Position numbers and translations under genes: made by a program
Source: TMED-70 sp036164085
Lineage (GTDB): Bacteria; Chloroflexota; Dehalococcoidia; Lucifugimonadales; Lucifugimonadaceae
Length of the DNA: 7,829 nucleotides
Assembly: GCA_036164085.1 (NCBI GenBank)
Contig: JAYZJV010000028.1
Location: 1-7,829 of the forward strand
Direction of reading: 5' to 3'
The notes under the pieces: model-generated
The model's database searches: none
What the model was told of the DNA's origin: nothing
What the model saw: only the letters and a program-made list of their open reading frames with translations
Shown here: piece by piece, positions 1 to 7,148 of the stretch
How the letters are laid out: each line of letters starts with the position of its first letter
How positions within the stretch are numbered: position 1 is the stretch's first letter

Positions 1-265
1 AATCCCACACGGTTTAGGCTGATCCCATTTCGCTCGCCGCTACTTAGGGAATCTCGTTTGATTTATTTTCCTCAGGATACTTAGATGTTTCAGTTCTCCT
101 GCTTACCTACCTTTAAAAAGGTTGATCGTATGATCAGGTTTTCCTATTCGGGTATCCCCGGCTAAGCTTGCTAGTCAGCAAACCGAGGCTTATCGCAGAC
201 TTGCTACGCCCTTCTTCGGCTTTTGACGCCAAGGCATTCCCCATAAACCCATAATAATTTGAACC
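1..265 (-). rRNA. rrl: 23S ribosomal RNA, 5' end (partial, runs off the left edge)
   Basis: The reverse complement reads as the first roughly 250 bases of a bacterial 23S rRNA. Recognisable conserved blocks, in order, are GGGGAAUGCCUUGG near the 5' end, CUGCGAUAAGCCUCGG, GGGGAUACCCGAAUAGG, AACUGAAACAUCUAAGUA and GUAGCGGCGAGCGAA. The mature 5' end is placed near 265 because GGUUC there lines up with the GGUUAAG start of the E. coli molecule, at almost the same distance from the AUGCC block. The gene body continues to the left of the window. Upstream there is no 16S gene or spacer tRNA; the next gene is the divergent purA. The local base composition is richer in GC than its surroundings, as usual for rRNA. 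Identity is clear; the exact 5' end is uncertain by a few bases. Confidence 0.95.
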
Positions 266-368
266 TTAAATTCGTTAATTCAATGGTCTCGATAAAACAA
301 AAATTATTCTATTATAAAAGTGCTAATCCAAAAAAACTTTTTTAGGAATTTATTTTGGTCAGACTTTT

Positions 369-398
369 ATTATCTCTTTTAAATGTGTTCTAAGTCAA
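369..398 (-). promoter_or_regulatory. Candidate promoter for the 23S rRNA gene
   Basis: On the minus strand a -35 hexamer TTGACT (393-398) is followed after 18 bases by a -10 hexamer GATAAT (369-374), each one mismatch from consensus. The stretch just upstream of the -35 (about 403-420) is a run of A with few interruptions on the minus strand, resembling the UP elements of rRNA promoters. Transcription would start near 362 and leave a leader of about 95 bases before the mature 23S 5' end. A second TATAAT at 311-316 has no good -35. This is a prediction by eye; AT-rich DNA gives such matches by chance. Confidence 0.45.
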
Positions 399-442
399 TA
401 GATTTGTTTTTATTTTTTTAATATTCTAAAAATTATAAAGAC

Positions 443-451
443 TGATATAAT
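443..451 (+). promoter_or_regulatory. Extended -10 promoter for purA
   Basis: TGATATAAT is an exact extended -10 element (TG, one base, TATAAT). The -35 region is poor (TTCTAA at 424-429 with a 16-base spacer), which is common for extended -10 promoters. Transcription would start near 458 and give a purA leader of about 55 bases. The rpsO operon promoter candidate has the same architecture. Confidence 0.5.
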
Positions 452-513
452 CTCAATGTCCAAAACATTTATTTTAGTAAAAAATAAAATTTTTACAAAT
501 TAACGGAGTTAAA

Positions 514-1791
514 ATGACAATTATTACCATTATAGGTGGTCAATGGGGCGATGAAGGAAAAGGAAAAATAATTGACCATTTAGCAAAAAAAGCTGATCTG
601 ATTGCTAGATATTCTGGTGGTAATAATGCTGGGCATACTATAGAAAATGAACATGGTAAATTTGCATTACATTTAGTCCCTTGTGGAGTTGGGTGGGAAG
701 GTACACTAAATTTAATAGGATCTGGAACAGTAATTGATCCTAATGTTTTAATTGAAGAAATAGACACAATTGAGAAAAGTAATCTACCTGGGAAAATATT
801 TATAAGCGAAAAAGCTCACTTAATTATGCCTTACCATATAAAACTTGATCAACTAGAGGAAAAGTCTAGAGGGGAAAAAGCAGTCGGAACTACTGGTAGG
901 GGTATAGGCCCAACGTACGCAGACAAAATTTCTCGAAATGGGATAAGAGTGGGAGACCTAAGAAATTTTAAAGTTCTGTCAAATAAATTAAGAGATAACT
1001 TAAAAATAAAAAATAAAATTATAGAAAAAATTTATGAAGAAGAAGGTTTTTCAGAAAAAGATATTCTAAAAACCGTGAGTAAGTGGGAAAAAAAATTAAG
1101 CAAATACATTGCAAATACAGAAAAAATAATTCACGAAAATATTAGTCAAAATAAGTTCATACTTTTAGAAGGAGCGCAAGGAGCTCTTTTAGATATTGAC
1201 CATGGGACATATCCATACGTAACTTCTTCAAATTCAATTTCAGGAGGATCCTTATCAGGTCTTGGAATTGGAGCTAAAGAAATAAATAAGGTTTTAGGAG
1301 TATTTAAAGCTTTTAGTACTAGAGTAGGTGAAGGCCCTTTCCCAACTGAAATTTTTGGGAAAGAAGCAGAAAAAATCAGAGAAATTGCAGGTGAATTTGG
1401 AACTACTACAGGAAGACCAAGAAGAATCGGTTGGTTTGACGCAGTCGCTGCAAAATATTCAGCTCTGATAAATGGTTTAGACTCTTTGGTGATAACAAAA
1501 TTAGACATATTAGATCATTTTGAAAAAATTAAAATTTGTACAGGTTATGAATATATGGGGGAAAAATTAGATTTTTTCCCATCAGATGAAAAAGTTTTAT
1601 CCGAAGTAAAACCAATATACGATGAATTCGAAGGTTGGAATGAATCTACTTATAATGTTGATTCATTGGAAAAAATAAATTCAAAGGCAAAAGAATTTAT
1701 ATCAAGACTAGAAAAAATCATTGGTCTTCCTATAGATATAATATCAACTGGACCAAGCAGAAAAGCTACAATTGTAGTTAATGATTTATAG
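514..1791 (+). CDS. purA: Adenylosuccinate synthetase
   Basis: This cytoplasmic enzyme joins IMP and aspartate with GTP to make adenylosuccinate, the first committed step from IMP to AMP. The 425-residue product is close to the usual length (E. coli 432) and all signature regions are visible: GGQWGDEGKGK at 8-18 with the catalytic Asp13, NNAGHT at 37-42 with catalytic His41, GTTGRGIGPTYADK at 125-138, EGAQGALLDIDHGTYPYVTSSN at 219-240 holding the IMP-contacting Gln222 and Thr237, TTTGRPRRIGWFD at 297-309 for the aspartate loop, and TKLD at 328-331 for guanine recognition. The ATG is preceded by GGAG at 505-508 with a 5-base gap, and the Asp13 and His41 numbering matches the family, which fixes the start. 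It is transcribed divergently from the 23S rRNA gene and converges on dapA; it appears monocistronic. Nothing is missing or disrupted. Confidence 0.98.
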   Translation: MTIITIIGGQWGDEGKGKIIDHLAKKADLIARYSGGNNAGHTIENEHGKFALHLVPCGVGWEGTLNLIGSGTVIDPNVLIEEIDTIEKSNLPGKIFISEKAHLIMPYHIKLDQLEEKSRGEKAVGTTGRGIGPTYADKISRNGIRVGDLRNFKVLSNKLRDNLKIKNKIIEKIYEEEGFSEKDILKTVSKWEKKLSKYIANTEKIIHENISQNKFILLEGAQGALLDIDHGTYPYVTSSNSISGGSLSGLGIGAKEINKVLGVFKAFSTRVGEGPFPTEIFGKEAEKIREIAGEFGTTTGRPRRIGWFDAVAAKYSALINGLDSLVITKLDILDHFEKIKICTGYEYMGEKLDFFPSDEKVLSEVKPIYDEFEGWNESTYNVDSLEKINSKAKEFISRLEKIIGLPIDIISTGPSRKATIVVNDL

Positions 1792-1797
1792 ATATTA

Positions 1798-1820
1798 AGA
1801 AGTCTTCAAAAACGACTTTT
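1798..1820. terminator. Weak inverted repeat between convergent purA and dapA
   Basis: AGAAGTC (1798-1804) can pair with GACTTTT (1814-1820), 7 pairs including one G-U, around a 9-base loop. It sits in the 49 bases between the purA and dapA stop codons, where a bidirectional terminator would be expected. Neither strand has a clean run of T after the stem, so this is at best a weak intrinsic terminator. Confidence 0.25.
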
Positions 1821-1840
1821 CGACTATAAATATCAAATCT

Positions 1841-2728
1841 TTAAGAAATATCCATATCATATTGGTCCATGACTGGATCAAATTTTTTCCTAAAATCATC
1901 AGGGGCTTCAGTCATAGGCAATCTAGGTGGGCCCATATGAAAACCAGAGCGATTCAAAGCATAACGAATCGGAATAGGGTTTGTTACCCAAAAAAGTGCA
2001 TTGAAAAAAAGTAATAATCTCTTATGTTCAGTTGCAGCTAGATCTGTTTGCCCATCTAAAACAAATCCCATAAGCTTTTTTACCTGATTACCAATAATAT
2101 TAGATGCAACGCTAACTACTCCATGTCCCCCTGTAGACATTATAGAAAAAGTTTCATTATCATTCCCACTCCAGATTTTAAAATCACTATCAGCTTTAGA
2201 AATAATATTTGTAATTTGATCAGGATCGGAAGATGCTTCTTTTACCCCTACTATATTTTCTATTTTTGAAAGTTTTATAGTAGTATCAGTATCCATATTA
2301 AGGGCTGTTCTTGAAGGAACATTATAAAGAATTCCAGGGATACTTACTGATTCAGCAATCTTTTGAAAATGCTGAAATAGTCCTTCTTGGGTTGGCTTAT
2401 TATAAGCAGGTACAGTAAGAAGAATTGCATCTACACCAAGTTTTTCAGCTTTTTTTGATAATTCTATTGATGCAATTGTATTATTATCAGTTGTTCCAGC
2501 AATTACCGAGGCAGTTTCACCTACAGCTTCTTTGACAGATTTGAATAATTCTAACTTTTCTTCTTCGTTCATTGAAGGTGATTCTCCTGTAGTTCCTCCA
2601 ATAAGAAGGCCATCAGAACCTGTATCTACTAACGCTTTAGCAAATTCTTTTGCCCTTTCAAAATCAACATCTCCATTATTTTTAAATGGAGTTACCATTG
2701 CTGTAATTAATCTACCTAACTCTTTCAT
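1841..2728 (-). CDS. dapA: 4-hydroxy-tetrahydrodipicolinate synthase
   Basis: DapA condenses pyruvate with aspartate semialdehyde, the first step dedicated to lysine and diaminopimelate. The 295-residue protein has the length and order of the Schiff-base (beta/alpha)8 aldolase family. GGTTGES at 44-50 gives the pyruvate-binding Thr46 and Thr47, Tyr109 is the expected Tyr of the catalytic relay, YNVPSRT at 135-141 supplies Tyr135 and Arg140, and VKEAS at 162-166 carries the Schiff-base Lys163. These lie two residues after their E. coli counterparts. The C-terminal NPIPIRYAL and GPPRLPM segments are also typical. Related aldolases such as N-acetylneuraminate lyase share the fold, but the neighbouring asd and dapB settle the assignment. 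The ATG is preceded by AGAGGA (2735-2740) with a 6-base gap and lies 19 bases after the asd stop. It is the last gene of the minus-strand operon. Confidence 0.97.
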   Translation of the reverse strand: MKELGRLITAMVTPFKNNGDVDFERAKEFAKALVDTGSDGLLIGGTTGESPSMNEEEKLELFKSVKEAVGETASVIAGTTDNNTIASIELSKKAEKLGVDAILLTVPAYNKPTQEGLFQHFQKIAESVSIPGILYNVPSRTALNMDTDTTIKLSKIENIVGVKEASSDPDQITNIISKADSDFKIWSGNDNETFSIMSTGGHGVVSVASNIIGNQVKKLMGFVLDGQTDLAATEHKRLLLFFNALFWVTNPIPIRYALNRSGFHMGPPRLPMTEAPDDFRKKFDPVMDQYDMDIS

Positions 2729-2747
2729 AATCGTTCCTCTAATCTGC

Positions 2748-3764
2748 CTATTTTATTAAATTAATTAAATCTTTTTTTATCATTGAATTTAAAATTTGTA
2801 GAGCATTGTAAGCGGCTCCTTTTATCAAATTATCACAACTTAACCATAAATTTAATTCTTTAGAATTATTCAAACTTTTTCTTATTCGGCCTACAAAAAC
2901 TTCCTTTTTCCCCTCGGCATATAATGGCATTGGATATGGGATTTCATCTGATCCATCTAAAACTTTTATTCCTGCATAATTCTTAAAACAATTTATTATA
3001 TCTTCTATTGACGTCTCTTTTTCTAAAGATATGCACAAAGATTCAGAGTGCCCAATTCTGACAGGAACTCTCACACAGGTTGGAATAACTTCAATCGTTT
3101 GGTCATGAAGGATTTTCTTTGTTTCATTTATCATTTTGTGCTCTTCTTTAGTAAATCCGTCTTCTAAAAAATCATCTACATGAGGGAAAATATTATTAGC
3201 AATAGGAAAATCATAAATATCTGTAACTTGATTTCCTGATTGCTGTTGCATAAGTTCATTAACAGCTTCTTTACCAGTACCTGAAACGGCTTGATATGTA
3301 GAAACTATTACTTTATTTACTTTATTAATAGAATTCAATGCATCTACAATCATGACGAGAGGAGTAGTTGTGCAGTTAGGTATTGATACTATTCCTTCAT
3401 GGAAATCTAGATCATTTTCATTTATTTCAGGAACAACCAGCGGTACATTTTTTTGCATTCGATAAGCAGAACCATCATCGATTACAATTCCTCCATTGTC
3501 AACAATTTTTGGAGCAAGTTCCTTACTAACTTCTGAACTAACAGAAATTAATGCAACGTCGATTTTTTTAAAGGAATCATCAGAAGTAGTTTTTACAGGT
3601 AATTCTGTAGTTAAATATTTGATTTTTTTACCTTTAGATCTATCAGAAGCAAACAAATTAATTTTTTCAGGAGGATGATTAATTTCTGAAAGAAGTTTTA
3701 ATGCTTCTATTCCTACCGCACCTGTTGCTCCTATTATTCCTATGTTTGCATTTTTTAAATTCAT
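2748..3764 (-). CDS. asd: Aspartate-semialdehyde dehydrogenase
   Basis: Asd reduces L-aspartyl-4-phosphate to aspartate semialdehyde with NADPH, the branch point for lysine/diaminopimelate and for threonine and methionine. The 338-residue protein begins with a Rossmann motif GATGAVG at 12-18, then shows DDGSAYR at 96-102, SIPNCTTTP at 127-135 with the catalytic Cys131, STYQAVSGTG at 155-164, and CVRVPVRIGHSES at 230-242 with catalytic His239. The length and motif spacing fit the bacterial enzyme family. The ATG lies one base after the dapB stop, so translation is probably coupled; only a weak GGG (3773-3775) stands at Shine-Dalgarno distance. It supplies the substrate for DapA encoded next in the operon. 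No defect is visible. Confidence 0.97.
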   Translation of the reverse strand: MNLKNANIGIIGATGAVGIEALKLLSEINHPPEKINLFASDRSKGKKIKYLTTELPVKTTSDDSFKKIDVALISVSSEVSKELAPKIVDNGGIVIDDGSAYRMQKNVPLVVPEINENDLDFHEGIVSIPNCTTTPLVMIVDALNSINKVNKVIVSTYQAVSGTGKEAVNELMQQQSGNQVTDIYDFPIANNIFPHVDDFLEDGFTKEEHKMINETKKILHDQTIEVIPTCVRVPVRIGHSESLCISLEKETSIEDIINCFKNYAGIKVLDGSDEIPYPMPLYAEGKKEVFVGRIRKSLNNSKELNLWLSCDNLIKGAAYNALQILNSMIKKDLINLIK

Positions 3765-3765
3765 G

Positions 3766-4542
3766 CTAAATACCCATGATTTTATCTAAACCTATAACTA
3801 ATTCTTTTCTTTTAATAATCTCTTTTACACCTAAAATTACTCCTGGCATAAAAGATTGTCTATCAATGGAATCATGCAACATAGTAAAAGTTTGCCCCAA
3901 ACCTCCAAATACTAATTCATGTCTAGCAACTCTACCTGGCATTCTTGCTGAATGAATTTGGACTCCACCGAGAGATCCTCCTCTAGTATTTTTTATGGTT
4001 TGTTTTTCAGTTTCATTCTGTTTAAAGTTTTTAGTTTTTTTTGATGAAGCTGCTTCTGCAATTGATATTGCTGTTCCTGAAGGAGCATCTATTTTGTTTT
4101 CATGATGACTTTCTATCAAATCAGCATAGTCGAAATATTTACCTGCAATTGATGCAAGCTCCATCATTAAAACAGCGCCTATAGCAAAATTTGATGCGGA
4201 CAATATACCGCAAGAATATTTACTAGAGATATCTTTCAAATGATTATAGTCTTCTTCTAATAAACCAGTTGAACCACTTACGATAGAAATTCCCAAAGGA
4301 GCAGCAATTTCAGATAATTTCATCATTCCTTCTCTATTTGTAAAATCTACAATAACATCAGGTTTGTTGTCTGAAGATAGATAACTATAATCAGTGCTAA
4401 TCAATTTGTTATTAGAAGTTTTATGACTTTTTGAACTAAAATCCACTGATTCTATAAGCTCAGTTTCTGAATCAGCTATAACAGCCCCACATACAGTTGA
4501 GCCCATTCTTCCTAAAGCTCCGTTGACACTTACTTTTATCAT
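3766..4542 (-). CDS. dapB: 4-hydroxy-tetrahydrodipicolinate reductase
   Basis: DapB reduces the DapA product to tetrahydrodipicolinate with NAD(P)H. The 258-residue protein has the N-terminal dinucleotide-binding loop NGALGRMG at 7-14, VDFTNREG at 65-72, SGSTGL at 89-94, SASNFAIGAVLMM at 115-127, and the substrate-binding signature ESHHENKIDAPSGTA at 144-158 with His146, His147 and Lys150. The C-terminal QTFTMLHDSIDRQSFMPGV stretch is typical of the family and closes the fold. The length is slightly below E. coli (273). The ATG follows a strong GGAGGA Shine-Dalgarno (4548-4553, 5-base gap) embedded in the last codons of pnp, with only two bases between the pnp stop and this start. Which nicotinamide cofactor it prefers cannot be decided by eye. 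Confidence 0.97.
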   Translation of the reverse strand: MIKVSVNGALGRMGSTVCGAVIADSETELIESVDFSSKSHKTSNNKLISTDYSYLSSDNKPDVIVDFTNREGMMKLSEIAAPLGISIVSGSTGLLEEDYNHLKDISSKYSCGILSASNFAIGAVLMMELASIAGKYFDYADLIESHHENKIDAPSGTAISIAEAASSKKTKNFKQNETEKQTIKNTRGGSLGGVQIHSARMPGRVARHELVFGGLGQTFTMLHDSIDRQSFMPGVILGVKEIIKRKELVIGLDKIMGI

Positions 4543-4544
4543 TT

Positions 4545-6734
4545 TTATCCTCCAACCTGTTTCCTTTTCCCAGATCTTCTAGATTCTTTATACTCTTTTT
4601 CTTCAGATTTTTCTTCAGATTTTTCTTCAGATTTATCTGTTTTGTTATTTGAAGATATTAAAGCTTTAATAGAAAGATCTATTCTGCCTTGCTTATCAAC
4701 TTTAATTACTTTTACATCAACCTTATCTCCGACAGAAAGAACAGATTCTACATTTTCTACTCTTTCAGTTGATATTTCACTTATGTGAATTAAACCTTGT
4801 TTACCTGGTAAAATTTCTGCAAATGCTCCAAAATTCATCAATTTGACTACTTTTGCATTATAAACATCTCCTGTTTCGACGTCTTTAATTATCGAGTTGA
4901 TTGCATCTACTACATTTTCCGCTATTTCTGAGTTATTAGCTCCAATCATAACTTTTCCATCTTCATCAATATTTATAGAAACATCAAAGTCTGATTGTAA
5001 GCCTTTTATAGTTGCTCCTCCTGATCCTATAACTGCCCCTATTTTTTCTTGAGGAACATTTATAGTAGTTATTTTAGGAGCATATTTTGAAACCTCTTCG
5101 CTTACTTTAGAAATTGTAGTTGCCATATGTTCAAGGATTTTCATTCTTGCTATTTTGGCCTTTTCTAATGCCTGTTCCATTATTTCAAACGTTATTCCTT
5201 TTACTTTTATATCCATTTGAAGTGCTGTTACTCCATCTTTAGTTCCAGCAACCTTAAAATCCATATCTCCAATATGATCTTCTGCTCCTTGTATATCTGT
5301 CAAAACAGCAAATTTACCCTTATCATCAGTAATTAATCCCATAGCTATTCCAGCTACAGGAGAGCTAATTGGAACACCTGCATCCATTAATGCTAAAGAT
5401 GAAGAACAAACTGAAGCCATAGATGTAGAACCATTAGAAGACAAAGCTTCTGAAACAGATCTTATTGTGTAAGGAAAATCTTCTATAGTAGGCAATACTG
5501 GGATTATTGCTCTTTCAGCTAATGCACCATGCCCCACTTCTCTTCTTCCTGTCATCATTCTTCCAGGCTCTCCTACTGAAAATGGAGGGAAATTATAATG
5601 ATGAATAAAATGCTTTTCTTTAACTGGATTAAACCCATCTAATTTTTGACTATCAGCTAGAGGTGCTAGTGTAACAGCATTAAGAATTTGCGTTTCTCCT
5701 CTAGTAAAAATTCCTGATCCATGAACTCTTGGAAGATATCTTACTTCTGATGATAATTCTCTTATTTCATCAAAATCTCTACCATCTGGCCTTATTTGGT
5801 CATTAAGTAAAGCCTCTCTAATCTCTTTTTTCTCTATATAATCTAATGATGACTTAACATCATCTTCTTCAAATTCATCAGAAACTTCTGAAAGGATTTT
5901 TTCTCTCAATGAATTATATTTTTCTATTTTTTCTGTTTTGTTATCAACTGACCTAACTATTTTTTTTATGTCCTCTAGATAAGAAGAATTTATTTGTTGT
6001 TTAATAGTTTCTAAAGAATCGTCATTTTCTTCTATTTCCCATTTTGGCTTACCTACTTCATCGACAATTTCCTTAATAAATTTAACAATTTTACCGTTAA
6101 CATCCTGAGCTAATTTCAATGCATCTAACAATATTTCTTCACTTACAAATTTAGAACCTGATTCAACCATCATTATGGCATCTTCTGTGCCAGCTACGGT
6201 AAGATCTAATTTACTTTCTTGAAGTTGTTCATAGGTTGGATTTACTATTAATTCATCATCAATCAAACCTATAACACATGCTCCAACAGGATCTTTAAAT
6301 GGAATGTCAGAAATAGATAATGCAATTGAGGAGCCTATTATCCCAAGGGCGTCATATGGATTTTCTTCATCAGAAGATAAAACACTTATTATTACTTGAG
6401 TATCATTATGATATGTTTTTGGGAATAAAGGTCTTAATGGCCTATCAATCAATCTGCAAACAAGAGTAGCATCGGTTGTTGGACGTCCTTCTCGCTTAAA
6501 AAACCCTCCTGGTAGCTTTCCTAATGCATAAGCTTTTTCTTGAACATCTACGGTAAGTGGAAGAAAGTCTATTCCTTCTTTCGCTACGTTTAAAGCAGAA
6601 GCAGTCGCTAAAACCACAGTCTCTCCTAAAGTTAAAACACAAGAACCATTTGCAAGATTAGCTACTCTTCCAACCTCTACCTCAAGATTATTACCATTAA
6701 TATCTAATGAATATTTTTTTATATTTGTTGTCAT
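4545..6734 (-). CDS. pnp: Polyribonucleotide nucleotidyltransferase (PNPase)
   Basis: PNPase degrades RNA 3' to 5' by phosphorolysis and can add tails using nucleoside diphosphates; it works as a trimeric ring in the cytoplasm. The 729-residue protein has the full domain order: first RNase PH core (about 10-220, with GGFFKREGRP at 76-85 and RPLRPLFP), a helical linker (about 240-315), second RNase PH core (about 325-550), KH domain with GSGG loop at 570-573, and S1 domain (about 622-692). The catalytic segment DIQGAEDHIGDMDFKVAGT starts at 480, giving Asp486, Asp492 and Lys494, the same numbers as in E. coli. Residues 699-729 form a charged tail with three KSEE repeats and a basic end. It lies 58 bases downstream of rpsO, the classical arrangement. 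No convincing Shine-Dalgarno precedes the ATG; a hairpin ends one base before it. Confidence 0.98.
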   Translation of the reverse strand: MTTNIKKYSLDINGNNLEVEVGRVANLANGSCVLTLGETVVLATASALNVAKEGIDFLPLTVDVQEKAYALGKLPGGFFKREGRPTTDATLVCRLIDRPLRPLFPKTYHNDTQVIISVLSSDEENPYDALGIIGSSIALSISDIPFKDPVGACVIGLIDDELIVNPTYEQLQESKLDLTVAGTEDAIMMVESGSKFVSEEILLDALKLAQDVNGKIVKFIKEIVDEVGKPKWEIEENDDSLETIKQQINSSYLEDIKKIVRSVDNKTEKIEKYNSLREKILSEVSDEFEEDDVKSSLDYIEKKEIREALLNDQIRPDGRDFDEIRELSSEVRYLPRVHGSGIFTRGETQILNAVTLAPLADSQKLDGFNPVKEKHFIHHYNFPPFSVGEPGRMMTGRREVGHGALAERAIIPVLPTIEDFPYTIRSVSEALSSNGSTSMASVCSSSLALMDAGVPISSPVAGIAMGLITDDKGKFAVLTDIQGAEDHIGDMDFKVAGTKDGVTALQMDIKVKGITFEIMEQALEKAKIARMKILEHMATTISKVSEEVSKYAPKITTINVPQEKIGAVIGSGGATIKGLQSDFDVSINIDEDGKVMIGANNSEIAENVVDAINSIIKDVETGDVYNAKVVKLMNFGAFAEILPGKQGLIHISEISTERVENVESVLSVGDKVDVKVIKVDKQGRIDLSIKALISSNNKTDKSEEKSEEKSEEKEYKESRRSGKRKQVGG
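4599..4634 (-). repeat. Three exact tandem 12-bp repeats in the pnp 3' end
   Basis: The unit TTCTTCAGATTT on the plus strand occurs three times without a mismatch or gap (4599-4610, 4611-4622, 4623-4634). In the pnp frame it encodes three KSEE units at about residues 701-713, in the disordered tail after the S1 domain. Because the unit is a multiple of three, copy-number change would keep the frame. Confidence 0.9.
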
Positions 6735-6735
6735 T

Positions 6736-6758
6736 TTTCTAAAAGGTCCCTTTAGAAA
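6736..6758 (-). promoter_or_regulatory. Hairpin immediately upstream of the pnp start
   Basis: In the mRNA, UUUCUAAA (6758-6751) pairs perfectly with UUUAGAAA (6743-6736). Inner G-U and G-C pairs can extend it to about 10 pairs with a 3-base loop. The stem ends one base before the pnp ATG, and the only Shine-Dalgarno-like bases (AGGG, 6751-6748) are inside it. There is no U run after it, so it is not a rho-independent terminator. A role in translational control or RNase processing of pnp mRNA is an inference; in E. coli a processed upstream hairpin controls pnp. Confidence 0.45.
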
Positions 6759-6792
6759 TCAGGAACTTTGAAATAGAAATGAGATTATAAAA

Positions 6793-7053
6793 CTATCCTC
6801 GTATGTCCAAGGACTTAATAACCTGTTCGTACTTTTCGGAATCTTTGGATTTTAAGTACTTTAGGAGCCTTCTTCTTTTACCAACAATTTTCAGAAGTCC
6901 TCTACGTGAGGATTGATCATGTTTATGGCTTTTAAAGTGTTCATTTAATTGATTGATCCTACCAGTCATGGATATTATTTGCGCTTCCGATGAACCAGTA
7001 TCTTTATCATGCTTCAATAACTTATTTAGTGCTGGATCGTTTTCTTTAGACAA
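6793..7053 (-). CDS. rpsO: 30S ribosomal protein S15
   Basis: S15 binds the central domain of 16S rRNA early in small-subunit assembly. The product contains the S15 core: DTGSSEAQI (18-26), RINQLNEHFKSHKHDQSSRRGLL split across the central helices (32-54), and KRRRLLKYLKSKD (59-71), ending in IRG as in many homologues. From the TTG at 7053 the protein has 86 residues, three fewer than the 89 of E. coli and Thermus. No in-frame ATG or GTG exists between this TTG and the upstream stop at 7123-7125. An ATT at 7060-7062 would restore exactly 89 residues, place DTGS at 21-24 as in E. coli, and sit 5 bases after a GGGG. I list the TTG start as the conventional choice; the ATT alternative is discussed as a finding. 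It is the first gene of the rpsO-pnp-dapB-asd-dapA cluster. Confidence 0.95.
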   Translation of the reverse strand: MSKENDPALNKLLKHDKDTGSSEAQIISMTGRINQLNEHFKSHKHDQSSRRGLLKIVGKRRRLLKYLKSKDSEKYEQVIKSLDIRG

Positions 7054-7067
7054 TTTACTAATTTCTA

Positions 7068-7100
7068 CCCCAAAATCTTTCTTGATTTCACTTAGTGGGG
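7068..7100 (-). promoter_or_regulatory. Candidate structured leader element of rpsO (possible S15 autoregulatory site)
   Basis: In the rpsO mRNA, CCCCA (7100-7096) can pair with UGGGG (7072-7068), and inside it AAAUC (7088-7084) pairs with GAUUU (7077-7073) around the loop AAGAAA. The remaining CUAAGUG is either a 7-base bulge or, with the preceding CA, a small CAC-UAA-GUG hairpin, which would make a three-way junction. The GGGG strand is also the only Shine-Dalgarno-like sequence before rpsO. S15 is known to repress its own mRNA in several bacteria by binding leader structures, including a three-way junction in Geobacillus. The function here is inferred from structure and position only. Confidence 0.4.
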
Positions 7101-7148
7101 ACTTATACCTTTCTTTTTCTCTCTAATTATTATTTTTGTTACTACTAG

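Noticed and set aside
316..327. BoxA-like AGCACTTTTA on the minus strand in the 23S leader
   Set aside because: Only about 7 of 10 bases match the TGCTCTTTAA consensus and no boxB-type hairpin accompanies it.
328..346. A-run/T-run inverted repeat in the 23S leader as a terminator
   Set aside because: The complementary runs leave almost no loop, the stem is nearly all A-T, and a terminator between promoter and rRNA would make little sense.
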